Source: Bradyrhizobium ottawaense (GTDB lineage: Bacteria > Pseudomonadota > Alphaproteobacteria > Rhizobiales > Xanthobacteraceae). From it: 64,000 nucleotides of DNA. The position numbers and the translations under genes are program-made. The notes below the pieces were generated by a model, which was given only the letters and a program-made list of their open reading frames with translations, did no database searches and was not told where the DNA came from. The first letter of the stretch is position 1. The number at the start of each line of letters is the position of its first letter. Below, piece by piece: positions 1 to 9,001 of this stretch. The stretch is taken from assembly GCF_002278135.3 (NCBI RefSeq), contig NZ_CP029425.2:992001-1056000 (forward strand), read 5' to 3'.

Positions 1-1
1 G

Positions 2-97
2 ACTAATTATGACGAGTTCGCTCCGGCCATCACCCAGAAGAATGCAGCCAATCGCCGGCTTGCGCGCCAGACCCGTTCGCGAAAGCTGCTCACGTAA
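2..97 (+). CDS. 3' end of an unidentified gene (partial)
   Basis: A reading frame open from the window edge ends at TAA 95-97. It would encode about 31 residues rich in Asn, Arg and Lys with a basic tail. No start is visible and the family is not recognised. It could equally be chance, since only a short stretch is available. Confidence 0.25.
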   Translation, partial: TNYDEFAPAITQKNAANRRLARQTRSRKLLT

Positions 98-232
98 GCC
101 GAATCCATGGGATAATTCGCGCAAGCGGCCAGGCCGCGTCTTGACGTGGCTGCGATGCGCGCTCCTCTATGCTTAGAGCGCCGAGGCTGCGCGCAGCCAA
201 TTGCAACCGACATCCCCGAGGAACGTCACACC

Positions 233-511
233 ATGACCACCGCCACTGAAATCGCCGACGAGATCGCCAAGGCGTACAATCTGCCAAAGGCGCAAGCCAA
301 GGCCATCGTGGACGGTGTCTTCAAGTCTATCGCCGATGCAGCAGCGAGCGACGCTGAAACCAATGTGCCGGGCTTTGGCAAGTTCAAGGTGAAGCACACC
401 CCGGAACGCGAAGGCCGCAATCCCTCGACTGGCGCGACGATCAAGATCGCGGCGGCGAAGAAGCTGACGTTCGCCCCGGCCAAGGCCCTCAAGGATGTGC
501 TGAACGGCTAA
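233..511 (+). CDS. HU family DNA-binding protein
   Basis: A 92-residue histone-like nucleoid protein that bends and compacts DNA as a dimer. The helical N-terminal half is followed by the family signature around residues 46-60 (PGFGKFKV, then R-x-GRNPSTG), the beta-arm region that contacts the minor groove, and a short C-terminal helix. The ATG at 233 is preferred over upstream in-frame starts because it has a GAGGAACG-like ribosome site just before it and gives the normal HU length. HU paralogues often ride on rhizobial islands. It stands alone here, followed by degenerate DNA. Assignment to the family is secure; the exact paralogue is not. Confidence 0.93.
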   Translation: MTTATEIADEIAKAYNLPKAQAKAIVDGVFKSIADAAASDAETNVPGFGKFKVKHTPEREGRNPSTGATIKIAAAKKLTFAPAKALKDVLNG

Positions 512-651
512 AGGCAGGAGCGCAGGCCGGCCCCCTTGTCCGAGGGTTCTCGATGCGAGACGGGCCGTGCCTTGACGTTGAAGGCGAGCGTGCGGATCGG
601 ACCGGTCAACTCGTTGTTGCCGGTCTTCCGGAAGATGCTGATGGTCGCCAC
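508..651 (-). pseudogene. DUF736 family remnant (N-terminal part)
   Basis: From a GTG at 651 the frame begins with the typical DUF736 opening (ATISIFRKTGNNELTGPI, then TLAFNVKA) but ends after about 47 residues, while intact members are about 100. The rest of the domain is missing, so this looks like a truncated copy. DUF736 genes normally sit beside the Toprim and DUF2493 genes of rhizobial integrative elements, and a second remnant lies at 8372-8452. Function of the family is not established. Confidence 0.6.
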
Positions 652-1981
652 GGTGTCCTCCATGATCTCTGTTTCCGAGCTCGCACCATCGGCGCTAAAG
701 CCGCGGTTAGCGCAGGCTCGATGATGAAGGCTTGGTGCCAGTCTGGATGCCTGGAGCGGCCCCACCGTCCTACCGATATCAGCCGCGCGTCAAGCGGTGT
801 TTGGCTGGTCCGCCTGCGGCCATTCCGGTGAGTCGGACGAAGGCCGTGATGCTGACGGCAATGGCCCCGACGACCGAGAAAATCGTCTGCGAGGCGGGTG
901 AAGGTATCGCTATCTGGGCGATTCCACGAGGCCCACCGCGATGCCGCCGTGCAGCGCTTAGTGGCGTCCGGGTCAGGGGATGATTGGAGCGATCTCGTCA
1001 TCCTGTATAGCTATCAGCTCATCGGGCCCAAGCCGAGCCTTTGCAACTGTTCCTCTTCGATCGGGCAGTTTAGGGTTGCAGCCTTGGCGCCGCAGTCTTT
1101 CATGGTCAACTTCCCGGCTGCCAACGGATCGGTGGCCGCAACCGCGCAAGTTACGTGCCTGAATTCCTCTTCGTCGTCGTCGCTGCCTTCCTTGAAGATG
1201 GCGACCGTCGGATTGAGAGAGACTAGTCGCCGTCAGTCACGATAGGCGCTGCACAGGTGTGTCTGGTTCAAGCTCTTTTGTTCGAGACTGGACACCGAAG
1301 CGCAAGCCTCACCTCCTCGCGGTCCGGAGCGCGTGTTTGCGCCTGTTTTCAAGCAAGCGTTGCCCATCTTTGATGGCACGTCGCTTGCTGGAACACGGTG
1401 ACCGATCCGCCCGACCGTGGCGGTCTCTCCGTCGTCGGCCCAGGGATTTAGATGAGACTTGCTCGACTGATCAGAATAAGTGCAATTGCCGCGACAACGT
1501 GGAGTTGGGGGCGGCCCGAACTTTGCCGGGCGCAACGCCGGAGTCGTTGCCGTCATCCAAATTGGCTGACGCTCAAGACGATCGGATCGACCTACCATTC
1601 GGCTCAATTAGTCCCGAGCAGGCCCGAACCAGTGTGGCTGGCTGGAGCTGTCATGCGGCATGCGGAGGATCCTGCAGGGGCAATCTCGGCATCGCCCAAG
1701 AGGCAAACGAGGTTTGGCGCCCTGCGAAAGTGGCGGCTGCGGAGAAAGGAGCGAAGGGAGGTCGCGCGAAAGCTTCGTGGCTCGGAGCGAATTCGCCGAG
1801 ACCACCTCCGCTTCCAACACGTCTGTGGGGAGCGCATCATTCTCTCGACGAATGCTCGCGCCCGTCGGCGCCGCCGCGCGCACAATGTTCGCACCGACAG
1901 CGACATCCTTACGTCGTCGCCGAACGAACAGAACTGCCATCGCACCTTTGCCTTAACGCAAAATCCTAAGGAGCACGAAAG
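652..1981. other. Degenerate stretch with coding fragments
   Basis: No intact gene is recognisable in this 1.3 kb. Two minus-strand frames look like coding debris. One ends near 777 and has a hydrophobic stretch (TIFSVVGAIAVSITAF). The other, open 1232-1014, carries an acidic run followed by spaced cysteines. Plus-strand frames overlapping 1452-1985 have poor codon character apart from the candidate peptide at 1777-1956. The stretch may hold the promoter of the operon starting at 1982, but I see no clear -35/-10 pair. Confidence 0.4.
1777..1956 (+). other. Possible small peptide ORF upstream of the radical SAM gene
   Basis: A GTG-initiated frame of 59 residues, Ser/Thr/Ala-rich in its first half and Arg-rich near the end, stops 25 bases before the radical SAM start. 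The third-position GC of its first 40 codons resembles coding DNA. A GGGAGG motif lies upstream of the GTG. It matches no family I know. It is recorded because a short ORF directly before a radical SAM gene could be a precursor peptide, but chance is at least as likely. Confidence 0.2.
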
Positions 1982-3457
1982 ATGAGTACGCCGACCTATT
2001 CCGAGGCCCTGGAATTCGCGATCGACCGCTCGTACGACATCAACATTGACATGTTAAGGTCGCGCAATTTGCACCTCGACACGTTTAACGATTACCTGGT
2101 CGGCACATATCCCCCCCTTAAGGCCATGGGGGAGATCAATCCAGACATATTGTTGGATCGCATTGCGCCGTCGATTGACCTCTATTTCCACATCCCCTTC
2201 TGTCATCAGAACTGCACCTTTTGCCACTTCGGCAAGGAGATCAATCCTCCTCCCCGACGAGTCGAACGCTACTTGGCGGCCCTGGATAAGGAGATGAGTT
2301 GGTCAGACGCGGCGCTGGCCGGCAGCGCAATTGAGACAGCCTTCATTGGAGGCGGCACTCCCTCATTCTTGACGAACAATCAGCTCAAAGCATTGTTCGG
2401 TATGATTGGGAAGCGCTTTGACTTGTCCAATTCGGAGGTGAGTTTCGAGTTACATCCGTCTCTTGCCAAGCAGGCAGACGCTGCCGATCGCATATCTACT
2501 CTCCTTAAAGGCGGCGTAAACCGCTTCGTGCTGGGTGTTCAGACTCTAGATCGAGATATTTTGCGGATACTCAACCGCGGGCATGGTGTGGACGAGGTGA
2601 TGCAAACCGTAAAGTTGCTGAAGGGGATGGGTGTCGAGAACCTGTCGCTCGACCTGATGTACGGATTGCCGCAGCAGACGCTCCGGAGCTGGTACGGCTC
2701 TCTGATCGGCCTCCTCGATATGGAAGTTGAAAAGTTCAATATATTTCCATTGATGTTCAAATCGACCGACCCCATAGCTCGTCACTTGGCGCGCGGACGA
2801 TATCAATTCGCCGGGGCGAAGGAGCGCGTCATGATGCATTTTATGGCCGAGCATATGCTCACGAGTCTCGGCTACCGCCATGGACCGATTTTCTATTGGA
2901 CTAAGATGTCGCAACCGCACTCCTTTCAACAAGCCCGAAAATACGATTCCTGGAACGATAATAATCTGGTCCCGTTTGGGGTCAGCGGATTTGGTTTCAT
3001 GAGCGAGTGTCAGTTCTACAACGAAGTGGATTTGGATCGCTACTTGTCCAGGGTCGAAGCGGGCGAGAAACCGGTGTGGAAAGGCGTCGTCCTATCGCAG
3101 GATGATCTCATGCGCAGGACGTTAATGTTCGCCCTGCGAAGCAGCGGCGTGTTGCTCTCCCGCTTCGAACGGGAATTTGGCGTATCCCTTGAAGTATACT
3201 TTGCTCGCGAGCTAAGGGCCTTGAAGGAGGCAGGACTCATCTGCATTTCGAAGGATGGCGTCCTTTCGTTAACTGATGCCGGCACTATCAATTCGGGTGC
3301 AGTGTCACTGCTGTTCTTCTCGAATAATGTGCTTGAGCAGGTCGCATACAATGACGGTCGGATAGCAGACAAACGAACGGATCTTATCGAAAAACATGAT
3401 TACTCGCCGGCGGCGAGATACGGCTCAAGTGTTCAGATGAAAGAGGTCTTTCAATGA
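1982..3457 (+). CDS. HemN/HemW-like radical SAM enzyme
   Basis: A 491-residue radical SAM protein of the coproporphyrinogen-oxidase-like class. The CxxxCxxC iron-sulfur motif is at Cys74, Cys78 and Cys81, preceded by the family HIPF motif; GGGTPS at 123-128 binds SAM; a GVQT strand lies about residue 185. A HemN_C-type winged domain occupies about 365-440. The ATG follows AAGGAG at optimal spacing. HemN-like enzymes outside haem synthesis include class C SAM methylases of indole and RiPP pathways and haem-degrading enzymes. This protein lacks the usual HemN N-terminus and is clustered with a PrnB-like gene that it overlaps by 4 bases, so a tailoring role is more likely than haem synthesis. 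The substrate is unknown. Confidence 0.85.
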   Translation: MSTPTYSEALEFAIDRSYDINIDMLRSRNLHLDTFNDYLVGTYPPLKAMGEINPDILLDRIAPSIDLYFHIPFCHQNCTFCHFGKEINPPPRRVERYLAALDKEMSWSDAALAGSAIETAFIGGGTPSFLTNNQLKALFGMIGKRFDLSNSEVSFELHPSLAKQADAADRISTLLKGGVNRFVLGVQTLDRDILRILNRGHGVDEVMQTVKLLKGMGVENLSLDLMYGLPQQTLRSWYGSLIGLLDMEVEKFNIFPLMFKSTDPIARHLARGRYQFAGAKERVMMHFMAEHMLTSLGYRHGPIFYWTKMSQPHSFQQARKYDSWNDNNLVPFGVSGFGFMSECQFYNEVDLDRYLSRVEAGEKPVWKGVVLSQDDLMRRTLMFALRSSGVLLSRFEREFGVSLEVYFARELRALKEAGLICISKDGVLSLTDAGTINSGAVSLLFFSNNVLEQVAYNDGRIADKRTDLIEKHDYSPAARYGSSVQMKEVFQ

Positions 3458-4665
3458 CATCGGTGGTGCGCCCGACTGCGGTCGATAGTGGTTCGCCAGT
3501 CGCCCCTGAACGGTCGCCCAACCGTTCGGAGGACATTTTTTCTCATCTAACTGATAGCATTGATCGAAGTGAACGAAAGCGTCCGCTTGGACCAGTGAGC
3601 AACTTTACCGTCGAACAACTGCCGCATTGTGTTGCGGAGATCCAACGTAGTGAACGACCAAATGGAGCGATAAAGGCGTTCGGGCGTAGCGTCAACGCAA
3701 TGATTGGTGAGGCAGACTACAGCGGGCTGCTGTTGAGGCTGCCGCAGTGCGATTTCGAAATAGCCAAAACAGACATCCAGTATCTCGTCAATTGCACTTA
3801 TCAGATGTCGGCCTTTGCCGGCCTCGATCCTTCTGACGCCGAATTGACCGTGGGAGCGGAATTAAGCCGCCTGGCGAGCTTGACGTGCCAGCGTCAGCCT
3901 AGCGTTGGTGTCCTCTCCTACGAAGACATGATCCTTACGAATCCGGTACAGAGCGACCCCCGCCTGTATTGCCTTGGCGCAGTTGGCGTCGAGGAGCGTG
4001 ATTTTTGCGCCGGCCATCAACTGATCGAGAGCGAATTGCAGTCAGCAATGGATGCGCTGCTCGACTTGCGAGACTTAGGTGGCGCGGATGCTTCTCGATG
4101 TCTTACGCAATGCGTGGCGCGGCTTGAGTCCGCACAAGATGTTTTGACGCGTTTCGAGGACCATATGTCGCCAGAACTGTTCAGCCAGTTTCGCGCGTTC
4201 TACGGAAAAAATCCTTATAGGAATACGCTTGGTCCAAGCGGCCGTTTCTCGGCTCGCGTTGTCGCGGTCTCGGTTTTGCTGGTCGGCGAAGAGCTATTTC
4301 GTCAAAAACCTCAATTTTATTGGGATCTATATCGGCTGTCCGAATACTATCCGCAGACGAGCATTGGCAAGGTGTTCTGTTGGCTGTCGCCAGACAACAT
4401 GGATGCATGGCTCAAGCCAGCCTGGCTCGAAGGGAAAGCGGACTTTCCAAGGTCTGCAACCATTTCGCCCGTGGTCGAGCGCGGCGGCCGTGAAATCGAG
4501 AGACTACACGAGGCCTGTGTTTGCGCGCTGGACCGATTTACCCGGATGCATCGTCGTGCGGCCCTGAAGCACACGGTTGAGCCAGGTCGACCACTTGTCG
4601 GAGTTGAGGCGTCGGAGAGTATTGAGGTCGTGCTTTGCCAGCGGCTATTGACACTGCCTCCGTAG
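3454..4665 (+). CDS. PrnB-like protein (indoleamine/tryptophan dioxygenase superfamily)
   Basis: A 403-residue protein starting inside the stop of the radical SAM gene (ATGA overlap), so translationally coupled to it. I recognise the pattern of the pyrrolnitrin enzyme PrnB (DUF1864): a helical region, then MSPELF at 238-243 followed by R-x-FY, LGPSG at 259-263, and a C-terminal helix with His366 and His373, either of which could be the proximal haem ligand. PrnB is a haem enzyme that rearranges 7-chlorotryptophan. By analogy this one may act on tryptophan or another indole or aromatic amine. The N-terminal 45 residues are polar and probably disordered. The alignment was done by eye; family membership is likely, the reaction is inferred. 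Confidence 0.6.
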   Translation: MTSVVRPTAVDSGSPVAPERSPNRSEDIFSHLTDSIDRSERKRPLGPVSNFTVEQLPHCVAEIQRSERPNGAIKAFGRSVNAMIGEADYSGLLLRLPQCDFEIAKTDIQYLVNCTYQMSAFAGLDPSDAELTVGAELSRLASLTCQRQPSVGVLSYEDMILTNPVQSDPRLYCLGAVGVEERDFCAGHQLIESELQSAMDALLDLRDLGGADASRCLTQCVARLESAQDVLTRFEDHMSPELFSQFRAFYGKNPYRNTLGPSGRFSARVVAVSVLLVGEELFRQKPQFYWDLYRLSEYYPQTSIGKVFCWLSPDNMDAWLKPAWLEGKADFPRSATISPVVERGGREIERLHEACVCALDRFTRMHRRAALKHTVEPGRPLVGVEASESIEVVLCQRLLTLPP

Positions 4666-4747
4666 GCCGAGGATTAGTATCTGCTCGGAAGAACCCGGGA
4701 TCGTGTCGGAGCACCGGCGTCCGATGCCAAAGGATAAAGTATCATAG

Positions 4748-5251
4748 ATGTCTAAGGACGAAGTGATCTTTCGTCGGTTCGCGCCAGCGGACACCGATAA
4801 TGTCTGGCATCTGCATACAACCGCGTCGCAGGATGTTGGTGTATGTAGTCCGGAAGGGACATGGGGCGATGATCTACGGAATATCGGGGAGGTCTACATC
4901 AAGTCAGGCGGCGACTTCATGGTTGCGCATATCGGTTCCGATTTCGCTGCCATGGGTGGCTTGAAACCGCTTGACAATGACGTCGTAGAATTGAAGCGCA
5001 TGCGGGTCCATCCCTCCTTTCAACGACGGGGGCTTGGAAGACGGATTCTTCGTGAGTTGGAATCGCGAGCCGTTGCGCTGGAATTCAAGCAGATCGTGCT
5101 CGACACGACAACGATCCAGGTAGGGGCTCAAAGACTCTATGAGAGCACTGGCTATGTTCGCCGCAGAGAAGGGATACTGGACGGATATGCGGTGATCTTT
5201 TACGAGAAGCGGCTCACCGGTCGGGACGAGTTCTCTATGCCAGGTAAGTAA
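4748..5251 (+). CDS. GNAT family N-acetyltransferase
   Basis: A 167-residue GNAT fold protein. Motif A is clear at about residues 88-104, a beta-strand (KRMRVHP) followed by the acetyl-CoA pyrophosphate loop QRRGLGRR, and motif B follows with L-x-T near 118 and LYESTGY at about 129-135. It lies 82 bases after the PrnB-like gene on the same strand and is probably the third gene of the operon. In such a cluster it could acetylate the product or protect the producer, but GNAT substrates cannot be read from sequence. The start has a weak ribosome site (AAAGGA at about 4730). Confidence 0.85.
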   Translation: MSKDEVIFRRFAPADTDNVWHLHTTASQDVGVCSPEGTWGDDLRNIGEVYIKSGGDFMVAHIGSDFAAMGGLKPLDNDVVELKRMRVHPSFQRRGLGRRILRELESRAVALEFKQIVLDTTTIQVGAQRLYESTGYVRRREGILDGYAVIFYEKRLTGRDEFSMPGK

Positions 5252-5664
5252 GGCTGGCAGGCGCGCCGGCCCCCAGTGCTATCGACGGCTTCCTAGCGCA
5301 ATACTATCATTCGGCCCTTTAATTTGCAGTTCAATGTCAAGCAATCCTTCTGGATTCGCCTGCGGCACGACGGTAGCGCTCGCGCCGTTGGCCGGGGTTG
5401 TGGAGATGGTGCGAGCGCAGCTGATACATGATCGTCGGCCAAGCATTGCACGCGCCCTGGACCTGCGGATGCCATCGCTGAGATCATGGTCCTTTCCGAG
5501 GTCGCGCAGCACCTCATGATGAGGTCCGGGGCGGACGCCTCAACGTCTGCAGCGGAGTACGGTCGAGCCGCCACCAGCCGAATGAATGAACGAGGTCGTC
5601 ACAAGCACCGTCCCAGCGGGACATCGCTAGTTCGGCGGACCGTACCAGGAGCTGACAAACCGGG
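5252..5664. other. Unassigned spacer
   Basis: About 410 bases between the acetyltransferase gene and an IS110 fragment. Short frames exist on both strands but none resembles a known protein. The boundary of the insertion sequence probably lies in its right part. Confidence 0.4.
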
Positions 5665-6405
5665 TCAGGCTTCCTTCGCCTGACCCCAGTCGAACGATGT
5701 GCCATTGACCCAGATGCAGTGAAGAACTATGGCGATCTTCCGCGCAATGGCGACCTTTGCCTTCCTCATGCCGATCCGCTTTGCGAGCTTCATGCCCCAG
5801 GCGTTGAGGGAGGACCATTTCTTCGTTCGATAAAGCAGGACGGCCGCGGCTTCAAACAAGTAGGTTCGGGGAAGCCGGCCACCCCATCGAGAGATCTTGC
5901 CAATGGTTGCGCCGGGCTGACTGCGCCGCGGTGTAAGGTCCAGATAAGCGCCGACGGCTGATGCCGATCGAAGGTGGGATGGGTCATCAATCGTATGTCG
6001 GATCTTTAAGGCCGTCACCACGCCGACACCAGGAACCGTCATCAGGCGGCGTGCGGTCTCGTCCAGTTTTGCCAGTCCGCGGACTTCGTCGTCGATCTTG
6101 TGGATCAACAGCAGCGGGGATATCACGCCGAGCAGTGGATGATCGCCACTCAAGATCTCGCGACCTGATACGCCAGCATCATCTGTAACCTGGAAAGGCA
6201 CCGGATCGTCACCCTGCTGCCGGATCCAAGCCCGGCTCGCCCTCATCCCACGATCGCGATCGCGGCGGGGGATATGGCGAAGCTGCGGCAAAGGCCCTGC
6301 CGCACGCGGTTCAGGTCGCAGATCGTTGATGGAGAACGCCAGTCGAGCCTTCCTCGATGCCGTCCACAAATCGATGCGCCAGATCCGCAGCGCAATCGGG
6401 GTCAC
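5665..6405 (-). pseudogene. IS110 family transposase, C-terminal remnant
   Basis: The last about 170 residues of this frame match the Transposase_20 (IS116/IS110/IS902) C-terminal domain: the [11 protein letters not shown] helix-hairpin-helix, a [11 protein letters not shown] loop with the family Ser nearby, then [16 protein letters not shown] and a basic tail. The N-terminal DEDD RuvC-like domain is absent and the first about 70 residues of the frame are unrelated, so the gene is inactive. Intact IS110 transposases are 340-400 residues. Confidence 0.8.
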
Positions 6406-6547
6406 CGTCTCCGAACACCATAGGCAATTACCGCGGCAAAAAGAGAGCCTCGGATTTGTGAGGCTTGCCCTGATATTATTCAGGAATTGCGATTCTTACG
6501 GTAGCTGACTTCCCGCCTACGACTGCAGCCTCGAGGTCGTCACGATT

Positions 6548-7024
6548 GTGCGAGCCTCAACAAAAACACGCATGCTGCCGGGAGGAGTTGGCTGGAACGA
6601 CATCCTCCACGAGGCGATCGCACGCGTTCTCGACGGCTCGCGCCCCTGGCCGCCAGACGTACCCATTCTTGCGTTTCTGTCGGGTGTCATGCGCAGTATC
6701 TGCAACGACCATTGGCGGCGTGCGCGGCTCGAGCAAAGGCTGCTTGTGAGCCGAGATGATCCGGACCAGAGAAGCTGGCCCGGTGACGAGGCCGATGAGG
6801 AGCCCGATCCGGAGCGGATCCTGGCCGCCGCCCAGAAGTTGGCCAACGTCTATCGGCTGTTCGAAGCCGATCCCCGGGCGCTGAAGATCATTGCGGGCAT
6901 GGCCGATGGCCTGACGGCCAGAGAAATCTGCAAGGTCCATGATATGTCCGAGCTCGACTACGACACGACGCGACGGCGGATGCGGCGCACCCTGCTGCGC
7001 CATCAACAAAACTGGAGTAAGTGA
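6548..7024 (+). CDS. Sigma-70/ECF-like protein, probably lacking its 5' end
   Basis: 158 residues containing a sigma region 2-like segment (helical, with W/R-rich RSICNDHWRR at about 50-59), an acidic linker, and a C-terminal sigma-4-like helix-turn-helix with the A-R-E-I-C-K pattern around residues 125-145. Related rhizobial proteins begin further upstream, so the N-terminus may have been removed when the adjoining IS110 DNA arrived; the only start is GTG 6548. The next gene begins at 7021 with a GTGA overlap, so the two formed an operon. Whether the product still directs transcription is doubtful. Confidence 0.55.
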   Translation: MRASTKTRMLPGGVGWNDILHEAIARVLDGSRPWPPDVPILAFLSGVMRSICNDHWRRARLEQRLLVSRDDPDQRSWPGDEADEEPDPERILAAAQKLANVYRLFEADPRALKIIAGMADGLTAREICKVHDMSELDYDTTRRRMRRTLLRHQQNWSK

Positions 7025-7326
7025 CACGCTAGCACCCCAGTCTCGATCTGGCCCGCCTGCTCGGAGCGCTGAGCGAGGAAATCCTCGCCGCGAGCGATGA
7101 GGAGGTACGGCAGACCTCCGCTCTGCAAGGATGGACAATTACCAACACCGCCCTCGACGTCGGAGAGGTGATCAAGGCCGCGCGCGGGGACGAGAGTGGG
7201 GGCCTTGCTCGAAATTGTGATCTGAACGAAGATCCGAGCAAACCCGGTGCAAGGCTGCGGCCGACGCGTCGGGGCCGCAGCTCAAATCGCACAATCAGCC
7301 GCATTGAGCGAGCCGCAGGCTTCTAG
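7021..7326 (+). pseudogene. Small island protein with a premature stop at codon 4
   Basis: GTG 7021 overlaps the stop of the sigma-like gene, then codon 4 is TAG (7030-7032). Beyond it the same frame stays open for 97 codons with strong coding character (HPSLDLARLLGALSEEIL) to TAG 7324-7326. A CAG-to-TAG change is the simplest explanation. Unless the stop is suppressed or an internal start is used, the gene is dead. Function is unknown. Confidence 0.6.
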
Positions 7327-7348
7327 CCGTTAGTGTTTGCGGCAGCGC

Positions 7349-8278
7349 TTACGCGCCGCCAAACCTCCAGACCGGGATGCCGAGCTTCTTCGCCTTGTCG
7401 GCCAGATTGTCCTGGATACCGGTACCGGGGAAGTGAATCACGCCGATGGGTAGCGTCTCCAGCATCGCATCGTTGCGCTTGAACGGCGCGGCCTTGGCAT
7501 GCTTCGTCCAGTCGGGCTTGAAGGCGATCTGCGGAACCTTGCGATTGCCGGCCCACTTGGCGGCGATCAACTCGGCGCCCTTGGGGGATCCGCCGTGCAG
7601 CAACACCATGTCCGCATGCTTGGCGTGCACCTGGTCCAGCTTGGCCCAGATCAACCGGTGATCGTTGAAGTCGAGACCACCGGTCAGCGCGACTTTCGGT
7701 CCGGGCGGCATGAGCACCTGATTGTCGGCGCGCTTCTTCGCGACCAGGAAGTCGCGGCTGTCGATCATCGCGGAGGTCAGATTGCGGTGGTTGACCCTCG
7801 ACCCGTTGCGCGGCCGCCAGACGGAATGGGTGTGGCGTTCGAACTCGTCGGCGGCCTGGTCGCGCATCAGCTCGAAGGCGTTGCGTCGCTCGATCAGTGT
7901 TTGACCTTCCGCCGTCAGGCGCTCCAATTCGACGGATTTCACCTCGCTGCCGTCCTGTTCGCGCTGGGAGCGCTGCTGGGCCAGTTCATTGCCGTCGAGC
8001 TCTCGTTCGATCCTGTCGCTGGCGCGGTGGAAGACGTTCACCGTCGACCAGAGCAGGTCCTCGAGGTCGGGCTCAAGACGGGTATCGGACAGCTCCACCA
8101 CGAGGGCATCGAAGATGTCGACGATGCTGCCGGCGAGGACTCGCGCTTCAGGGAGCCGCCGGGGATCGGGCTCATCGTGGAAGGGACGGTAGCCAAAGAG
8201 CTGGAGTTCCTGGAGCACTTGGTCGGTTGGGGATGAGCTTTGGTGCGGCTCGAGATCGTCGTCGTGGTCGGTGGTCAT
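7349..8278 (-). CDS. DUF2493 (SLOG/YspA-like) protein
   Basis: A 309-residue protein of the family found beside DUF736 and Toprim genes in rhizobial integrative elements. The C-terminal 130 residues form the DUF2493 domain, a Rossmann-like SLOG fold: VALTGG at about 205, MVLLHGGSPKGAE at about 230-242 and FPGTGIQDN at about 285-293 line a nucleotide-binding pocket. The N-terminal half is helical and acidic. ATG 8278 is chosen over the longer frame because the upstream residues are low quality and the MTTDHDDD start is typical. The domain is predicted to bind a nucleotide or nucleic acid; its exact role is unknown. Confidence 0.8.
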   Translation of the reverse strand: MTTDHDDDLEPHQSSSPTDQVLQELQLFGYRPFHDEPDPRRLPEARVLAGSIVDIFDALVVELSDTRLEPDLEDLLWSTVNVFHRASDRIERELDGNELAQQRSQREQDGSEVKSVELERLTAEGQTLIERRNAFELMRDQAADEFERHTHSVWRPRNGSRVNHRNLTSAMIDSRDFLVAKKRADNQVLMPPGPKVALTGGLDFNDHRLIWAKLDQVHAKHADMVLLHGGSPKGAELIAAKWAGNRKVPQIAFKPDWTKHAKAAPFKRNDAMLETLPIGVIHFPGTGIQDNLADKAKKLGIPVWRFGGA

Positions 8279-8371
8279 TGCGGCTTTCCCTGGTCGGATC
8301 GACCGCGCCCATCGCGGCCTCACATGAGAGTTGTTTGGTCAAGGCAAGAATGAGCGGTGGTGAACTCGAGA

Positions 8372-8452
8372 TTATTGTGGAGTACAAATCGGACGCTTGG
8401 TGCCGGTGTAGGAGCCATCTTCGCCGTGATTGAACGTACCGATCTGAGCCAT
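8372..8452 (-). pseudogene. DUF736 remnant, 26 codons
   Basis: From ATG 8452, preceded by GGAGAAACG, the frame encodes MAQIGTFNHGEDGSYTGT, the normal start of a DUF736 protein, then diverges and stops. About three quarters of the domain is lost. It sits directly upstream of the DUF2493 gene, the expected position for DUF736 in this type of element. Confidence 0.7.
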
Positions 8453-9001
8453 TTTCGTTTCTCCTGACTGTTCCTCGAAGCCACCCGATGCGGTCTCGAT
8501 GGCGGTCGAGAGGCGATGGACGGCCGGCTTGCACCCGGAGGGCCGCAGCACAGCGGAGGACGGCGATAGCCGAGCTTCTTGTCTCGCGAGGAAGGCGTGG
8601 CACACGCCGGGGAAGAAGGTCGGCGAAGCCGTTGCTGGCATAGGCCGGACAGCGCCAGACCAGCCAAGAGAGAGGCCGCACGGTGGCTTCGTCGGCAAGT
8701 CTGCCGAGAACGACGCTGGCATTGGGCGCACCTCGATATCGTCGGCGCTGCCCCTTACCGGCCTGCTTCCCGCTCTCGAACCCAAGGTCTGAGCCGATCT
8801 GCTGATCCGCGCCAATGCACGTATCAACCTCACATCCGGTCGCCGCGCATGCGGCCGCACCAAAATCCCGCCTACGGCGGCAAAGGCTCAAGAGGACGAG
8901 ACCATTCTTCGTGACGGCGTGCGAGCCAAGCCGCGATCCGGTCGTCCACCCTGGTTCCGGGCGAGCTGATTAGGCCCGGACCGAACTGGGAAGCGATGTT
9001 G
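8453..9001. other. GC-rich spacer of the integrative-element backbone
   Basis: No gene is supported. Open frames on both strands have arginine- and proline-rich composition typical of out-of-frame GC-rich DNA. The phrase around 8520-8560 (CTTGCACCCGGAGGGCCG, then CAGCGGAGGA) recurs in altered form at 10008-10040, so the two spacers are probably related. Confidence 0.4.

Noticed and set aside
1259..1969. 236-codon plus-strand ORF before the radical SAM gene
   Set aside because: Low-complexity Arg/Ser/Pro product, no ribosome site and no family; overlapping frames are equally open.
1982..3457. Radical SAM gene as the housekeeping haem-synthesis gene hemN
   Set aside because: The N-terminus differs from HemN and the gene sits in an island operon with PrnB-like and GNAT genes, so a specialised role is more likely.
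7499..8236. 245-codon plus-strand ORF
   Set aside because: Antisense shadow of the DUF2493 gene, which has a recognisable fold on the other strand.
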